A stretch of 64,000 nt of DNA from Mixia osmundae IAM 14324 (taxonomy: Eukaryota > Basidiomycota > Mixiomycetes > Mixiales > Mixiaceae), in NCBI RefSeq assembly GCF_000708205.1, contig NW_014575563.1, positions 923,361-987,360 of the forward strand. The letters run 5' to 3'. Positions 11,255 through 20,363 of this stretch are shown piece after piece; within the stretch, counting starts at the first letter, position 1; the number at the start of each line of letters is the position of its first letter. A program made the position numbers and the translations under genes. Under the pieces are notes generated by a model. The model was not told the origin of the DNA. It saw nothing but the letters and a program-made list of their open reading frames with translations, and did not search any database.

Positions 11255-11355
11255 GTTTCATCTTACATCATTGCTCAGCGGGGCACTCTCCGCATTGTCC
11301 TTTTGTCGCATCCTGAAGAAGAGAGACAGCCTGCTGAAGTGATCCTAGCAAGCTC
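11255..11355. promoter_or_regulatory. Shared divergent promoter region, myosin / DUF2235
   Basis: 101 bp between start codons of opposite-strand genes. Both core promoters must fit here or inside the first exons. Confidence 0.45.
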
Positions 11356-12765
11356 ATGGCCAGCTCGTCGACGCTCAGCAAGTCCGATGGTCGTACACTG
11401 ATCCTCTTGTTCGATGGCACGACGAACCAATTCTCTGCAACGAACACTAACATTATCAAGCTGACTGCACTCCTAGACAAGACGCGCCAAGATCAGACGA
11501 TCTACTATCAGTCGGGCGTCGGTACCTACCCACCTCCAGGACTGTTCAGCCAGCTCGCAAAGTGGACAGCCCAACTCATCGACCTGGCCACTGCCGCTTT
11601 CATCGATGTCCACATTCTTGGCGGCTACACCTATCTTTGCAACAACTGGAGACAAGGCGATCGGATCTGTATCTTCGGCTTCTCGCGCGGAGCCTACACT
11701 GCGAGATGTGTGGCCGGCATGATCGAAAAGGTCGGCCTACTCATGCCCGAGAACGAGGAGAACTTTAGCAAGGCGTATGCGATGTATGCTGACAAGACAC
11801 TTATTGGGCGAGAGCTTGCGCGTGGTTTCAAGGCAACTTTTGGTCGCAACGTTCGAGTGGACTTTGTGGGATGCTTCGACACCGTCTCTAGCGTGGGCGT
11901 TCTGTTCACCAAGACGCTGCCCTTTACGTATTCGTCCACTTCCATAAACTATTTCCGTCAAGTGCTCGCTCTCGACGAGCGGAGGACACGCTTTCAGCCT
12001 GCCATCTTTGCTCGGCCAGAGTCGCAGTCAGAACGGAATCCCCACGTGCCTGTACCTGCGTCGGCGTTCGACAAGACGCCGATCGATGTGATCCAGGAGA
12101 GGGCGCGGCAGCATCACGATCAATCCAAGAAATGGTCGACAACCAATGTCAAAGAAGTTTGGGTCTCGGGTTGTCATACAGATTGCGGAGGAGGATCCTC
12201 GCTTGACACCGCCCCTTCTAGTCTGGCCAATGTCGGACTAGGCTGGTGCGATCCGTTTGACTAGCCAAAGACTGCGCTGACGAGCACGACAGGATGGTAC
12301 GCGAGATGTTGCTACTTCATAAAGAGCTCAAGATCCGCTTTGATGCGGATGCACTCGTCGCTTCCGGCATAGACGTCAATCTGAGCGAGCAGAATGCTGA
12401 CGATTGGTGGCGAGGGGTCGACGCTACCTCGCCCATGCATGACAACCTTGCCAGCTGGCTTTCACCTTGGTGGCTATTGGAGATCTTGCCTCTTGGTCGT
12501 ACATGGCAAACGTCGCCGGGTCACTGGAAGACTTCATATTGGTACTTCCGCTTGTGAAGTCGCGTAGATCAGGACTGACACAGCATGTAGGCCAAATTTG
12601 GGGCGTCATCGTCACTTGCCTGCGCCTGACGCAAAGATCTATACCTCTGTCGAATATCGGATGCAAAAGCGGAGTCGGACATACCATCCGGCCTTGCCGC
12701 AAGACTATGTCTTTTGGCCCCCCGCCCGAGCTGTGGAAACCAAGGACAGTCTGGACAATAACTGA
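11356..12765 (+). CDS. DUF2235 alpha/beta-hydrolase domain protein
   Basis: A putative serine hydrolase of the DUF2235 family. The family is known in fungi and includes bacterial Tle1-type phospholipases; its substrate here is unknown. Three exons with 47- and 49-nt introns give 437 residues. The N-terminal strand LILLFDGTTNQF is the family hallmark. The nucleophile elbow is GFSRGAYTAR with the candidate Ser. FVGCFDTVSSVG carries a candidate Asp. VWVSGCHTDCGGGS supplies the His, where many relatives have GxHsDvGGG. The end, YHPALPQDYVFWPPARAVE, is also typical. I see no signal peptide or clear transmembrane segment. The ATG at 11356 directly precedes the domain. The 3' end is 45 bp from the convergent release-factor gene. 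Confidence 0.85.
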
Positions 12766-12810
12766 TACTATTCACGCCGTCTCACGATCACATACACGAA
12801 CCATTGTATT

Positions 12811-14044
12811 CTATGCACCTGCATCTTCGACGATAGAAGCCAGTTTCTCTAGCTCGTCTAGCTCTCTGAGACGTGCACTGAGATGATCGAGCATCTCGCC
12901 ACCTTCGAGAATGTCATCGAGGGCGGGTAGCGTGAGCGGAATGCGATGGTCCGTTACGCGAGACTGAGCAAAATTGTACGTTCGCACTTTCTCGCTGCGA
13001 TCGCTACTCTTGACCTGACCGCGTCGAACAGATCGCCTCTGCTCCTGGTCAAGCAGGATCTGCCGATCCAGTAGCTTTGCTCTTAGCACTCGAAACGCCT
13101 TTGATCGGTTCTGTTGCAAGCCATCGAGGATAAGCTGCATAAGCTCATCCGGTAAAGGTTCGAACCTTGTGTTGCGATCTGTCCTCTTGCATAGAGACAG
13201 TGATGCCCGTTGGCAGATGGGTGAGCTTGACAGCCGATTCTGTCTTGTTGACGTGCTGGCCGCCCGCACCTCTTGACCTTGTGACTTCCATTCTGACATC
13301 CTTCTCATCGAGTATATTATCCAAAGAGCTTGATCCCTCTTCGACGAGAGGTAGGACGATGACGGCAACAGTGGACGTGTGGACTCTTCCCGCGCTGTCT
13401 GTACTGGGTACCCGTTGAACCCGATGCACGCCAGCTTCGTTACGTAGGACGCCATAAGCTCCCTGGCCGCGTACTTCCAGTATCGCTTCCCTGTATGCCT
13501 CATCTAGACCCTGAAGCGTTGTCGATTCGACCATCGTTGTAGGCCACTGATGCCGCAGTCCGAATCGTGCGTACATCCTCAGTAAATCGCCAGCGAATAA
13601 CCCAGCTTCATTGCCTCCCACCGCTGCCTTGACTTCTACGAGCGCACCAGAATGATCGATCTCATCTCGAGGTAGGACGAGGTCCTTGACTCTCGAGATT
13701 TGGCTGTCCATCTTGGCTTGTTCAGCTTGGACGTCCAACTCGGCCAGTTCACGCATTGTCTCGTCTGGGTCGCCTCTAGCCATCTCGATCAGACTATGCA
13801 GAGTGGATTGCTGAGTATGTAAGCGAGCGAGAGCATCGGAGAGTGACTCGGTGGCTTTGATGGCTTTGGCTCTCTCTATGTCATTTGTCTCTTGCTTGGC
13901 TGCAGACAGCGTCGCTTCGGCTGCTCTGATGATTAGTCGGTGCTCTTCGGACAGGGCAGCTAAGCTCGAGCTTGATCTTGAGCATCGTATGAGGAGGACA
14001 TCTGGTGCTCGTAGCCAGCATGTACATCGTAGCAGCTTGAGCAT
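12811..14044 (-). CDS. MRF1: Mitochondrial peptide chain release factor 1
   Basis: Recognises stop codons on mitochondrial ribosomes and triggers peptidyl-tRNA hydrolysis. Two exons with a 55-nt intron encode 392 residues. The start at 14044 gives a basic presequence ([20 protein letters not shown], then CSRSSSS). The RF1 N-terminal helical domain runs from [12 protein letters not shown] to [17 protein letters not shown]. Next come the PCRF core ([20 protein letters not shown] then RMYARF) and [20 protein letters not shown]. The catalytic GGQ loop is [19 protein letters not shown]. The intron interrupts EDRSQHK and [13 protein letters not shown]. The C-terminal block [16 protein letters not shown] is canonical. 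The frame is open upstream of 14044 but would run into the divergent GH16 gene. Confidence 0.93.
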
Positions 14045-14100
14045 CAGCTGAGCGCTGCTGCGCCTGAGAAATCGTTCGCGGCGACATTCGACGATGGGCG
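14045..14100. promoter_or_regulatory. Very short divergent promoter, MRF1 / GH16-like
   Basis: Only 56 bp separate the two start codons. The stretch is GC-rich and has no TATA-like sequence. Confidence 0.45.
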
Positions 14101-14890
14101 ATGCTCGACAAGCTGAAGCGAAGCAGAGCGAAGCTCGTCTGGCAGGAGACATGGTCAGCAGACTATGGCTCACGCTGGACTGCACATGAAGGCGGGGGCG
14201 GCTTCGGGAATGAGGAGATACAGCACTACTCTGACGCACAGGTCCAGTGCGCTCCCTCGCACCTGACAGTCCATGGCCACAGTGATCCAGAGGGCAACAG
14301 CTTCAAGAGTGCCAAGCTGATCTGTGAGACCCCGCTGGGCATCCCACGAGGCTACATCGAAGCACAGGTGAAGCATCTGCCCTGCTCATCTGGCTTATGG
14401 CCTGCTCTGTGGTTGCTGCCGAAGCAAGTCATCGACGGTAGCATACAATGGCCTGCGCTGGGCGAGGTAGACATCATGGAGACGTTCGGTCTGGATGAGC
14501 AGGTCACCCATGCAGCTCATTGGGGCACACATCATCTGCCTGAGGACGGCGGCAAGCATCACGCTCAGTCACATGCTCACAAGCCCAGCCAGACCGTTGG
14601 CCTGGCGTTCTGGCCTGCAGACGAGCATGGCGTACGATTGGAATGGTACAGCGATCGCGAGAGAGTCGCTGAATGTCGCTGCCCTTCGCCTCCTTTCGCC
14701 AAAGATCTCTCTGACTTTTGCCTCATCCTCAGTCTGTCTCACCCTTTCACTGGGTTCTCTTACTCTGACTGATGCGCATCGTCTAGATCTTGCCATGGGT
14801 GGTACCGCGACGCAATGGAAGACGCCTAAAGCAGGCCGACATACGTTCGAGCTGGGCGACATTTCTCTCTACGACGCTCGCCCTTTCTGA
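14101..14890 (+). CDS. Glycoside hydrolase family 16-like protein, no signal peptide
   Basis: A putative beta-glucan or related polysaccharide hydrolase. Two exons with a 55-nt intron give 244 residues. The beta-jelly-roll signs of GH16 are present: [15 protein letters not shown] at the N terminus, [20 protein letters not shown], and [12 protein letters not shown]. The catalytic motif [10 protein letters not shown] has nucleophile Glu, Asp and acid/base Glu in the usual E-x-D-x-x-E spacing. FCLILNLAMGG and the end [10 protein letters not shown] close the fold. The intron joins LIL to NLAMGG through a split Asn codon. The protein starts directly at the domain with [12 protein letters not shown], so no secretion signal is visible. 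An unrecognised upstream exon could supply one, but only 56 bp separate it from the MRF1 start. Confidence 0.8.
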
Positions 14891-14895
14891 GCGTC

Positions 14896-15272
14896 TCACT
14901 TGCACCAGAGAGCATACAGCTCAGGATCTTCCGTAGGATCGAAAGCGGAAGCCATCGTAGGATCAGCTCGGATGACCGGTCTGACGTGCTGCCTGTACGC
15001 TGTTGCCAATGCGGCTTCTGCTTTAGAAGGCGTTTGGCCTAGCTGCTTCTCTGGCGGCGCAGAGGAGCCAGATGTAGTCTGCCCGCCTTCAGTCGACTAA
15101 GATCATGCTAACGGAGAGATGCACCTCTGGCGGGCGCCTCAGGCGCAAGCTTGAGTCCATCTGAAACTTACGGCTCTGGACCTCGAATCTGCGTGGCCGC
15201 GTCGGGCGTGAATTCAAGATTGTTTTTCAAGTATTCGCGCTGAGCAACGGAGACTTTCGTGACGTGAAGCAT
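14896..15272 (-). CDS. Small protein of unknown function
   Basis: I do not recognise the family. Two open coding-like stretches lie on the minus strand. The 5' one, from the ATG at 15272, reads MLHVTKVSVAQREYLKNNLE and then FTPDAATQIRG. The 3' one includes EKQLGQTPSKAEAALATAYR and ends ASAFDPTEDPELYALWCK. The product would be about 100 residues, polar, with no transmembrane segment. The obvious GTAAGT donor at 15171 does not join to the nearest acceptor in frame. A GTCCAG donor just upstream, spliced after CTGAAG, does keep frame (QIRGGQTTSG), so the junction is uncertain. It lies 5 bp from the GH16 stop and 54 bp from the thiolase start. Confidence 0.5.
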
Positions 15273-15326
15273 CGACTTTCAGCTCGACATTGACCACCTT
15301 CACGCATTACCTTCCGCCTTACATAG
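15273..15326. promoter_or_regulatory. Very short divergent promoter, small unknown / thiolase
   Basis: 54 bp between opposite start codons, with several pyrimidine runs on the plus strand and no TATA-like sequence. Confidence 0.4.
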
Positions 15327-16883
15327 ATGCCACAGAAAGCGTATGTTGTCGGCGTCGGCATGACGGCTTTTGAGAAGCCTCGAGGTCGCGTAGACTACCC
15401 GGAGCTAGCAGTCGAAGCAGGCACGAAAGCGCTCATCGATGCCGGCATCACCTACGACGAAGTACAATCTGCCTACGCCGGCTACTGCTATGGCGACTCG
15501 ACATGCGGTCAAAGAGCTCTCTATGGCCTCGGCATGACTTCTATCCCCATCTTCAACGTCAAGTAAGTCTTGCGCCCGGTGGATCACGCGGGGTAAGCTG
15601 ATCGACCTCAACAGCAACAATTGCTCGACGGGCTCGAGCGCATTCTTGCTGGCTACCCAGGCAGTACAGCACGGCATGGTCGAGTGTAGCATGGCTATAG
15701 GCTTCGAGAAGATGGCCGCCGGCTCGCTCTCGGCGACTTTTGAAGATCGTCAGTTCTGTCTTCGGAGAATTGCTCACTGCGCTGACTTTCGTGCGCAGGC
15801 ACGAACCCGCTTGAGAAGACGATCGAGCTCATGGGCGATGTCGTTGGAATCTCGGCAGGTCCCTTCGCTGCCCAGATCTTCGGCAATGGCGGTCAGGAAT
15901 ACTGCGAGAAGTACGGCGCGACCTGGGAGCATATTGGCAAGATCGGTATGTGGTCTCCTTTCGCACAGAGCTACCCGCGCTGACTTCTGCTTTTCTAAGC
16001 TGCCAAAAGCCATAAGCATTCGACCAAGAACCCTTATTCACAGTTCCAGAATAACATGACGCTCGATCAGGTCATGAAGGACAAGCCAGTCACTGAGCAA
16101 CTTACTCGAGGCATGTGTTGCCCTACGAGCGATGGGGGTGCATGTGCTATTGTCACATCCGAGGCTTTTGTCAAGAAGCACAATTTGCAAAACCAAGCAA
16201 TCGAGATTGCCGCCTCGGTCATGGCCACCGATTCACCACGACTGTTCGACGACAGGAGCTGTATCGAGCTGGCAGGTAGCGACATGACACGAAGAGCCGC
16301 TCAGGAGGCTTACAAGATTGCTGGTGTGGGACCGGAAGATATCAGCGTGATTGAGTTGCACGACTGCTTTGCTGCCAACGAATTGCTGGTCTACGACGGG
16401 CTCGGACTCTGCAAACCGGGCGAAGCCCACAAGATTGTCGAAAATGACGACAACACGTATGGTGGCAAATGGGTCATCAATCCCAGTGGGGGCTTGCTCT
16501 CCAAGGGGCACCCGCTCGGAGCAACAGGGTTAGGTATGATCTTCTATCTAACGAATCAGCTGCGCGGATGGGGTGGCGACATGCAAGTTCCCGAAGTGGT
16601 CCCTGGCAAATCTGGCAGAGAAGCGTATTGCCTTGCTCACAACCTCGGTCTGGGTGGCGCTGTAAGCTGAGCTGCGACTTCCTCATCGGCGGAATTGCTG
16701 ACCTGCTCACAGGCCGTCGTCACCATTCTGAAGCGTCCCGCATCTTACAAAGTTGGCGGCAAAGATGGGAGGGATCGTATGGGATACAACCATGGGGCAG
16801 AATGCCGTCCCGTCACTCAACAAGACATCGACAGAGCCAAGTCCCAAAAGAGTTATTCGCCATATGCCCGCGCCAATTTGTAA
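15327..16883 (+). CDS. SCP2/SCPx-type thiolase (3-ketoacyl-CoA thiolase-like)
   Basis: A thiolase of the sterol-carrier-protein-x class, probably cleaving 3-ketoacyl-CoAs in peroxisomes. Five exons give about 449 residues. The N terminus [18 protein letters not shown] is typical. The nucleophilic Cys is in [33 protein letters not shown] carries the region of the second active-site residue, and [14 protein letters not shown] the His. [16 protein letters not shown] closes the fold. All four introns are GT-AG and split codons cleanly: NVN/NNC, FED/RTN, GKI/AAK, GGA/AVV. There is no SCP2 sterol-binding domain; the protein ends [10 protein letters not shown], and ANL resembles a weak PTS1. It converges on NDUFS8, 43 bp away. 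Confidence 0.9.
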
Positions 16884-16926
16884 TCGGAGCCTCCACACGA
16901 GATCATTGCATGCACATCACATCACA

Positions 16927-17903
16927 TCAACGGTAGACCGCGTCGGCTTGCAAGTTTGCTGCGATCTCTGCCTCGAGTCGATCGCCATTGGCGAGCAGCT
17001 TTTCCTTGTTGTAGAGCAGCTCCTCGCGTGTCTCTGTCGTATATTCGACATTTTGGGTCTCGACGATTGCATCGACCGGACAAGCCTCTTGGCAGAAACT
17101 GCATGAACAGATCCAGTCAACATGAGCCGAAGCCATGCTTAACCGGGAGAGGACTTGCCCGCAATAGATACACTTGGTCATGTCAATGTCGTATCGTGTC
17201 GTCCTTCGCGCACCATCTTCGCGAGTCTCGCTCTCGATAGTGATGGCCTGGGCGGGACAGATAGCCTCGCACAGCTTGCAAGCTGTCCAGAGACGTAAGA
17301 ACGAACGCCGCAAAAGTATACTGACTGGGCGTACCGATGCAACGCTCCTCTCCGGTGGCGTAGCGTCGTAGTGCGTGCTCGCCTCTGAAGCGGGGGCTCA
17401 TGGGTCCCTTCTCGAACGGATACCTTTCATCCAGCGTCAGTCGAGCTCATCTCCAGGAACTGACGAGGGGCTCACATGATCGTGTAAGGCGGCCTGAAGA
17501 ACTGCTCAAGCACGACCCACATGCCTGTTGGTTCTCGATAGCTTGAGCCGACTGCGTCCGCACGTCACGACGACCACTGACCTCTGGCAATCTCGGTAAA
17601 GAAGAACAATCGAGCGGCCTTGTCGAGCGCAGAGGGACCCTTGCTGTAATCTACATCCGACGCCACAGGGGTCTCCCAGTGCTGCGTCTGACCGGCCGTG
17701 CCTGCATTGACTGCAGAAGAATGCGGTGGCGAGTTGGATCGGGTGCCCTTTGAGGTGATCTGAGTTGGCCCGACGTGCTCGGCCAAGTGAGCTCTCGCCG
17801 ATGCATGCAACGCTCTCCGGGCGAGGTGCTGTGCTGCCGGTACGCTTGTCCGTGAGAGTGCGCTCAGCATGGCCCTCGAAGGCGTCGCTGCTCGCATTGC
17901 CAT
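16927..17903 (-). CDS. NDUFS8: NADH:ubiquinone oxidoreductase subunit NDUFS8 (TYKY, 23 kDa)
   Basis: A core complex I subunit that carries clusters N6a and N6b on the route to ubiquinone. Five exons with introns of 57, 52, 52 and 60 nt encode 251 residues. The start at 17903 gives an Arg/Ser/Ala mitochondrial presequence, [20 protein letters not shown]. After [20 protein letters not shown] come [20 protein letters not shown] and two ferredoxin motifs. These are [19 protein letters not shown] and [18 protein letters not shown], with all eight ligand cysteines present. The end, [20 protein letters not shown], is canonical. Introns split both ferredoxin motifs; the one inside CIYCG/FCQEAC is GC-AG. 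It is divergent from the PIG-Y-like gene across 97 bp. Confidence 0.95.
17099..17158 (-). other. GC-AG intron inside the second 4Fe-4S motif of NDUFS8
   Basis: The donor TGCGG is followed by GCAAGTCC and the acceptor is CATGCAG. Removing 60 nt joins CIYCG to FCQEACP. Because 60 is a multiple of three, retention would insert 20 residues between cluster ligands. Confidence 0.85.
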
Positions 17904-18000
17904 CTCGCTCGTCTGTCTCGCCTGGCGAGATCGCGACAATGCCTTCCAGCTCGGAAAAAGATCGAGCGCGATTGGCCGAGGTGTCGACAGCGTGCAATGC
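17904..18000. promoter_or_regulatory. Shared divergent promoter region, NDUFS8 / PIG-Y-like
   Basis: 97 bp between opposite start codons. No specific factor site is recognised. Confidence 0.4.
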
Positions 18001-18413
18001 ATGAGCTCGAATCGCTACAACCTACGCAGCGCAGCGCCCGCATCTACACCCCGACCACTCAGCGCAGGCTCTTCATGGTCGCCCTCGCCTCGCATCTCGC
18101 GTCGGCCACAACAAGATGCTGATCCTTCAGGCACTTCGATGATCCTGACGGGTTATGCCTTTATTGCTGGCTCGGGCTTGTCATTCGTACTCGGCCTGTA
18201 TGCTGTGCTGTTCAGTTCGTCAAACACGAACACAGGCAACCCGGTAGGCCCTGTCGCAATGCAGATCTACAGAGCTAAAGGGCTTGAGACAAGATCTTTG
18301 ATGCTGTCGGCCTGGACGAGCACTACAAGTACCTTGTTCCCCTGCTCGTCCCCGTCGGTCTCGTCTTTGTCATCCTCAACTGGGGCGGCTTCAAGAACTA
18401 TAGGCACGCCTGA
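18001..18413 (+). CDS. PIG-Y-like subunit of GPI N-acetylglucosaminyltransferase
   Basis: PIG-Y is a small ER membrane subunit of the enzyme that makes GlcNAc-phosphatidylinositol, the first step of GPI-anchor synthesis. Two exons with a 50-nt intron give 120 residues. A basic Ser/Pro-rich N terminus is followed by TM1 (TGYAFIAGSGLSFVLGLYAV then LF). A short loop (FDAVGLDEHYKYL) leads into TM2 (VPLLVPVGLVFVILNW). The protein ends GGFKNYRHA. The closing motif, LxxPVxxxFVxxNWxGxKxxRH, is the PIG-Y signature; the human protein ends similarly with WMGIKLFRHN. Two hydrophobic helices and this ending make the call likely despite low overall similarity. It converges on PalI, 102 bp away. Confidence 0.75.
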
Positions 18414-18515
18414 GCCCAGGAAGCAAGAGATGTACAGATAAGCAACAGCAAGGGTACAACACGATATGGCTCTGCACAGTTTTTGCTTCGACGTCGGTCA
18501 TCGTCTCGGCGATTC

Positions 18516-20010
18516 TCAATACCTGCTGTATGCATGCGGTGCTGCGTGGCCCGTCGAAGAACCGTACTGAGGCTGTTCGTATGCCGGTTGTCCATATTGC
18601 GCTTCGTACGGATCCGACTGGCCATAATTGTACCCTTGCGCGTGTCCGTAGCTTGCCTGCCCGTGACGATAAGATGCAGGCTGCTCGTACGGATCTTCTT
18701 GCCCGCCATATGCTGCCTCTTGCGGGTGAGATTGTGGCGGATAGGTCTCGTGTGAATAAGGCTGTCTTGGGTCGACAGGAGATCCATAACCTGATCTCTG
18801 CGCTGTTGGCGAGAGGTACGCTTCGTCAGGGTAATAAGACCCCTGTGTCTGATGGGCGGGAGGATCGAATGGATTCTCATCCGCCCTTGTCGCTCGAGCA
18901 GCATAGCTCTCATACCCTTGCACCGGCGCTTCTGGCTCGTAGGGCGATCGGCCATGTGTAGGGAGCGACGAGCTATGCGTCAGATCAGAGTCATGCCGCC
19001 TTGGTGTGCCTATGCCGGCATACGTGTTGGGATAGGCATCCTCGTATCTCGCTTCGCCATAGCCTACGCCATCTATCCGCTCGGGATGTGACTTGTTACG
19101 CGCATCGGTATGGTCTAGAGAATTGAGGGGTACTACCTCGCCTGCTGCAAAGACGGGCAGGCCTGTCTCGCGAGGGTAACGGGCCTTCTCTGCGTCCCTC
19201 CGGTAGGCGGGGTCGGGTAGGGGCTTCATTCGATCCCTTTCCTCGTGCGATGGTCGACTTCTGAAGCAGCACTGGCCGACTCCTAGCAAGCAGCCAGATA
19301 GCAGGAGCAAGACAAAACCAGCCAGCGTCATCCAGACTGCGTTGCCTAGCGTCGCATTAGGTGACGCATCCGCTGTCGCACTTGCGTTGATACGCGACTT
19401 GGCAATCGAGAAGGCGATGATGTCGAATATGAACGCGAGGAGAGAGACCGTCGTTGCGAGTGAGGCAAGGCAGGTCGTGAAACGTACGATGGCGAATTCA
19501 CGGATGTGAGCTAGGAGACCAAAGATGAAGGTCAGACCGGCGAGGCCGGCAGCGATAGGATGGAGAATGAGGACATAGGTGAATGGCTTGATACTTGCCG
19601 ACGGCAGATTGACTAAGCTGCGCGAGATGCCAAGCAATGCGTTTGCATCTGTCATTCCCATGAGAAACATGAGCTCAGTACAGAGCGCATGATCGAGAGA
19701 CCGACCAAAGTTGTAGCCCAGTGTGGCGGGCGTGCACTTGTTCTCGCCAGCTACATCTGCGCAGTGACCCCAAACGCCGAGCCTCACGAGTCCGTCGACA
19801 GAGAGACCAGAGATTGTCGCATTGATATCGGCAGAGAGAAAGTAGAACTTCTGGTTCACAGGTACGCTGATGGAGCAGAGTACCAATCTGTCTCAAAGCA
19901 TGCCAGACGTAAGCTGTTGAGGACTCGATAGTAGATCTTGGTTGCACTGACAGTATGGTTGCTCCCAGCACGCAGATCGTGCCTGGTGTGGCAGGTCTAA
20001 TGCAGGACAT
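18516..20010 (-). CDS. PalI/Rim9-like four-TM pH-response membrane protein
   Basis: PalI/Rim9 proteins belong to the SUR7 superfamily and help plasma-membrane sensing in the Pal/Rim ambient-pH pathway. Two exons with a 64-nt intron give 476 residues. TM1 is TICVLGATILLVLCSI. An extracellular loop has VRLGVWGHCADVAGENKC, including the G-x-W-G-x-C pattern of this superfamily. Three more helices lie at LILHPIAAGLAGLTFIFGLL, CLASLATTVSLLAFIFDIIA and MTLAGFVLLLLSGCLLGVG. A Cys pair follows the last helix. The remaining 250 or so residues are a cytoplasmic tail rich in Tyr, Pro, Gln, Gly and Ser, ending PHAYSRY. The start at 20010 gives a short N terminus before TM1. Assigning PalI rather than another SUR7-like protein rests on topology plus the long disordered tail. 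Confidence 0.8.
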
Positions 20011-20363
20011 GATGCCGGAGCACTAGCTAGATCGAGATGACGCCCTGTGCCAGTCGTGGGATGGTCGTCTGACTGCGTGAAATCCGATTGACGCCGTTGC
20101 GCACTTGTCGCGCTCTGTCACGACGAGCCTTTGCGCACTTTTTGGCGCAGATCGAAGCGTGACACCCGTCTTGTACTGCAGCGTGAAGCAATTTGAGCGT
20201 GCCGCACGAGTGGCGACGGAGGTGCGCCGTGCTTCGAATGAGGCTGTGCGTCGGATTCAGGTCGGTACGCAAGTGAGATCAAGTGTGTTTGGGGCTTTGA
20301 ATTAACTCTGACGCGCCAGCCCGTGCGCCTGTGATCGTGCCCAAAAACCAGCGTGAGGCCGTC
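20011..20363. promoter_or_regulatory. Intergenic region, PalI / NAA15
   Basis: 353 bp between opposite start codons. I see no gene, repeat or clear regulatory motif. It presumably carries both promoters. Confidence 0.4.

Noticed and set aside
1873-17903. A possible cluster of mitochondrial genes (NDUFA8, mL58, MRF1, NDUFS8)
   Set aside because: They are interspersed with unrelated genes on alternating strands. Mitochondrial proteins are common in any genome stretch, so chance is enough.
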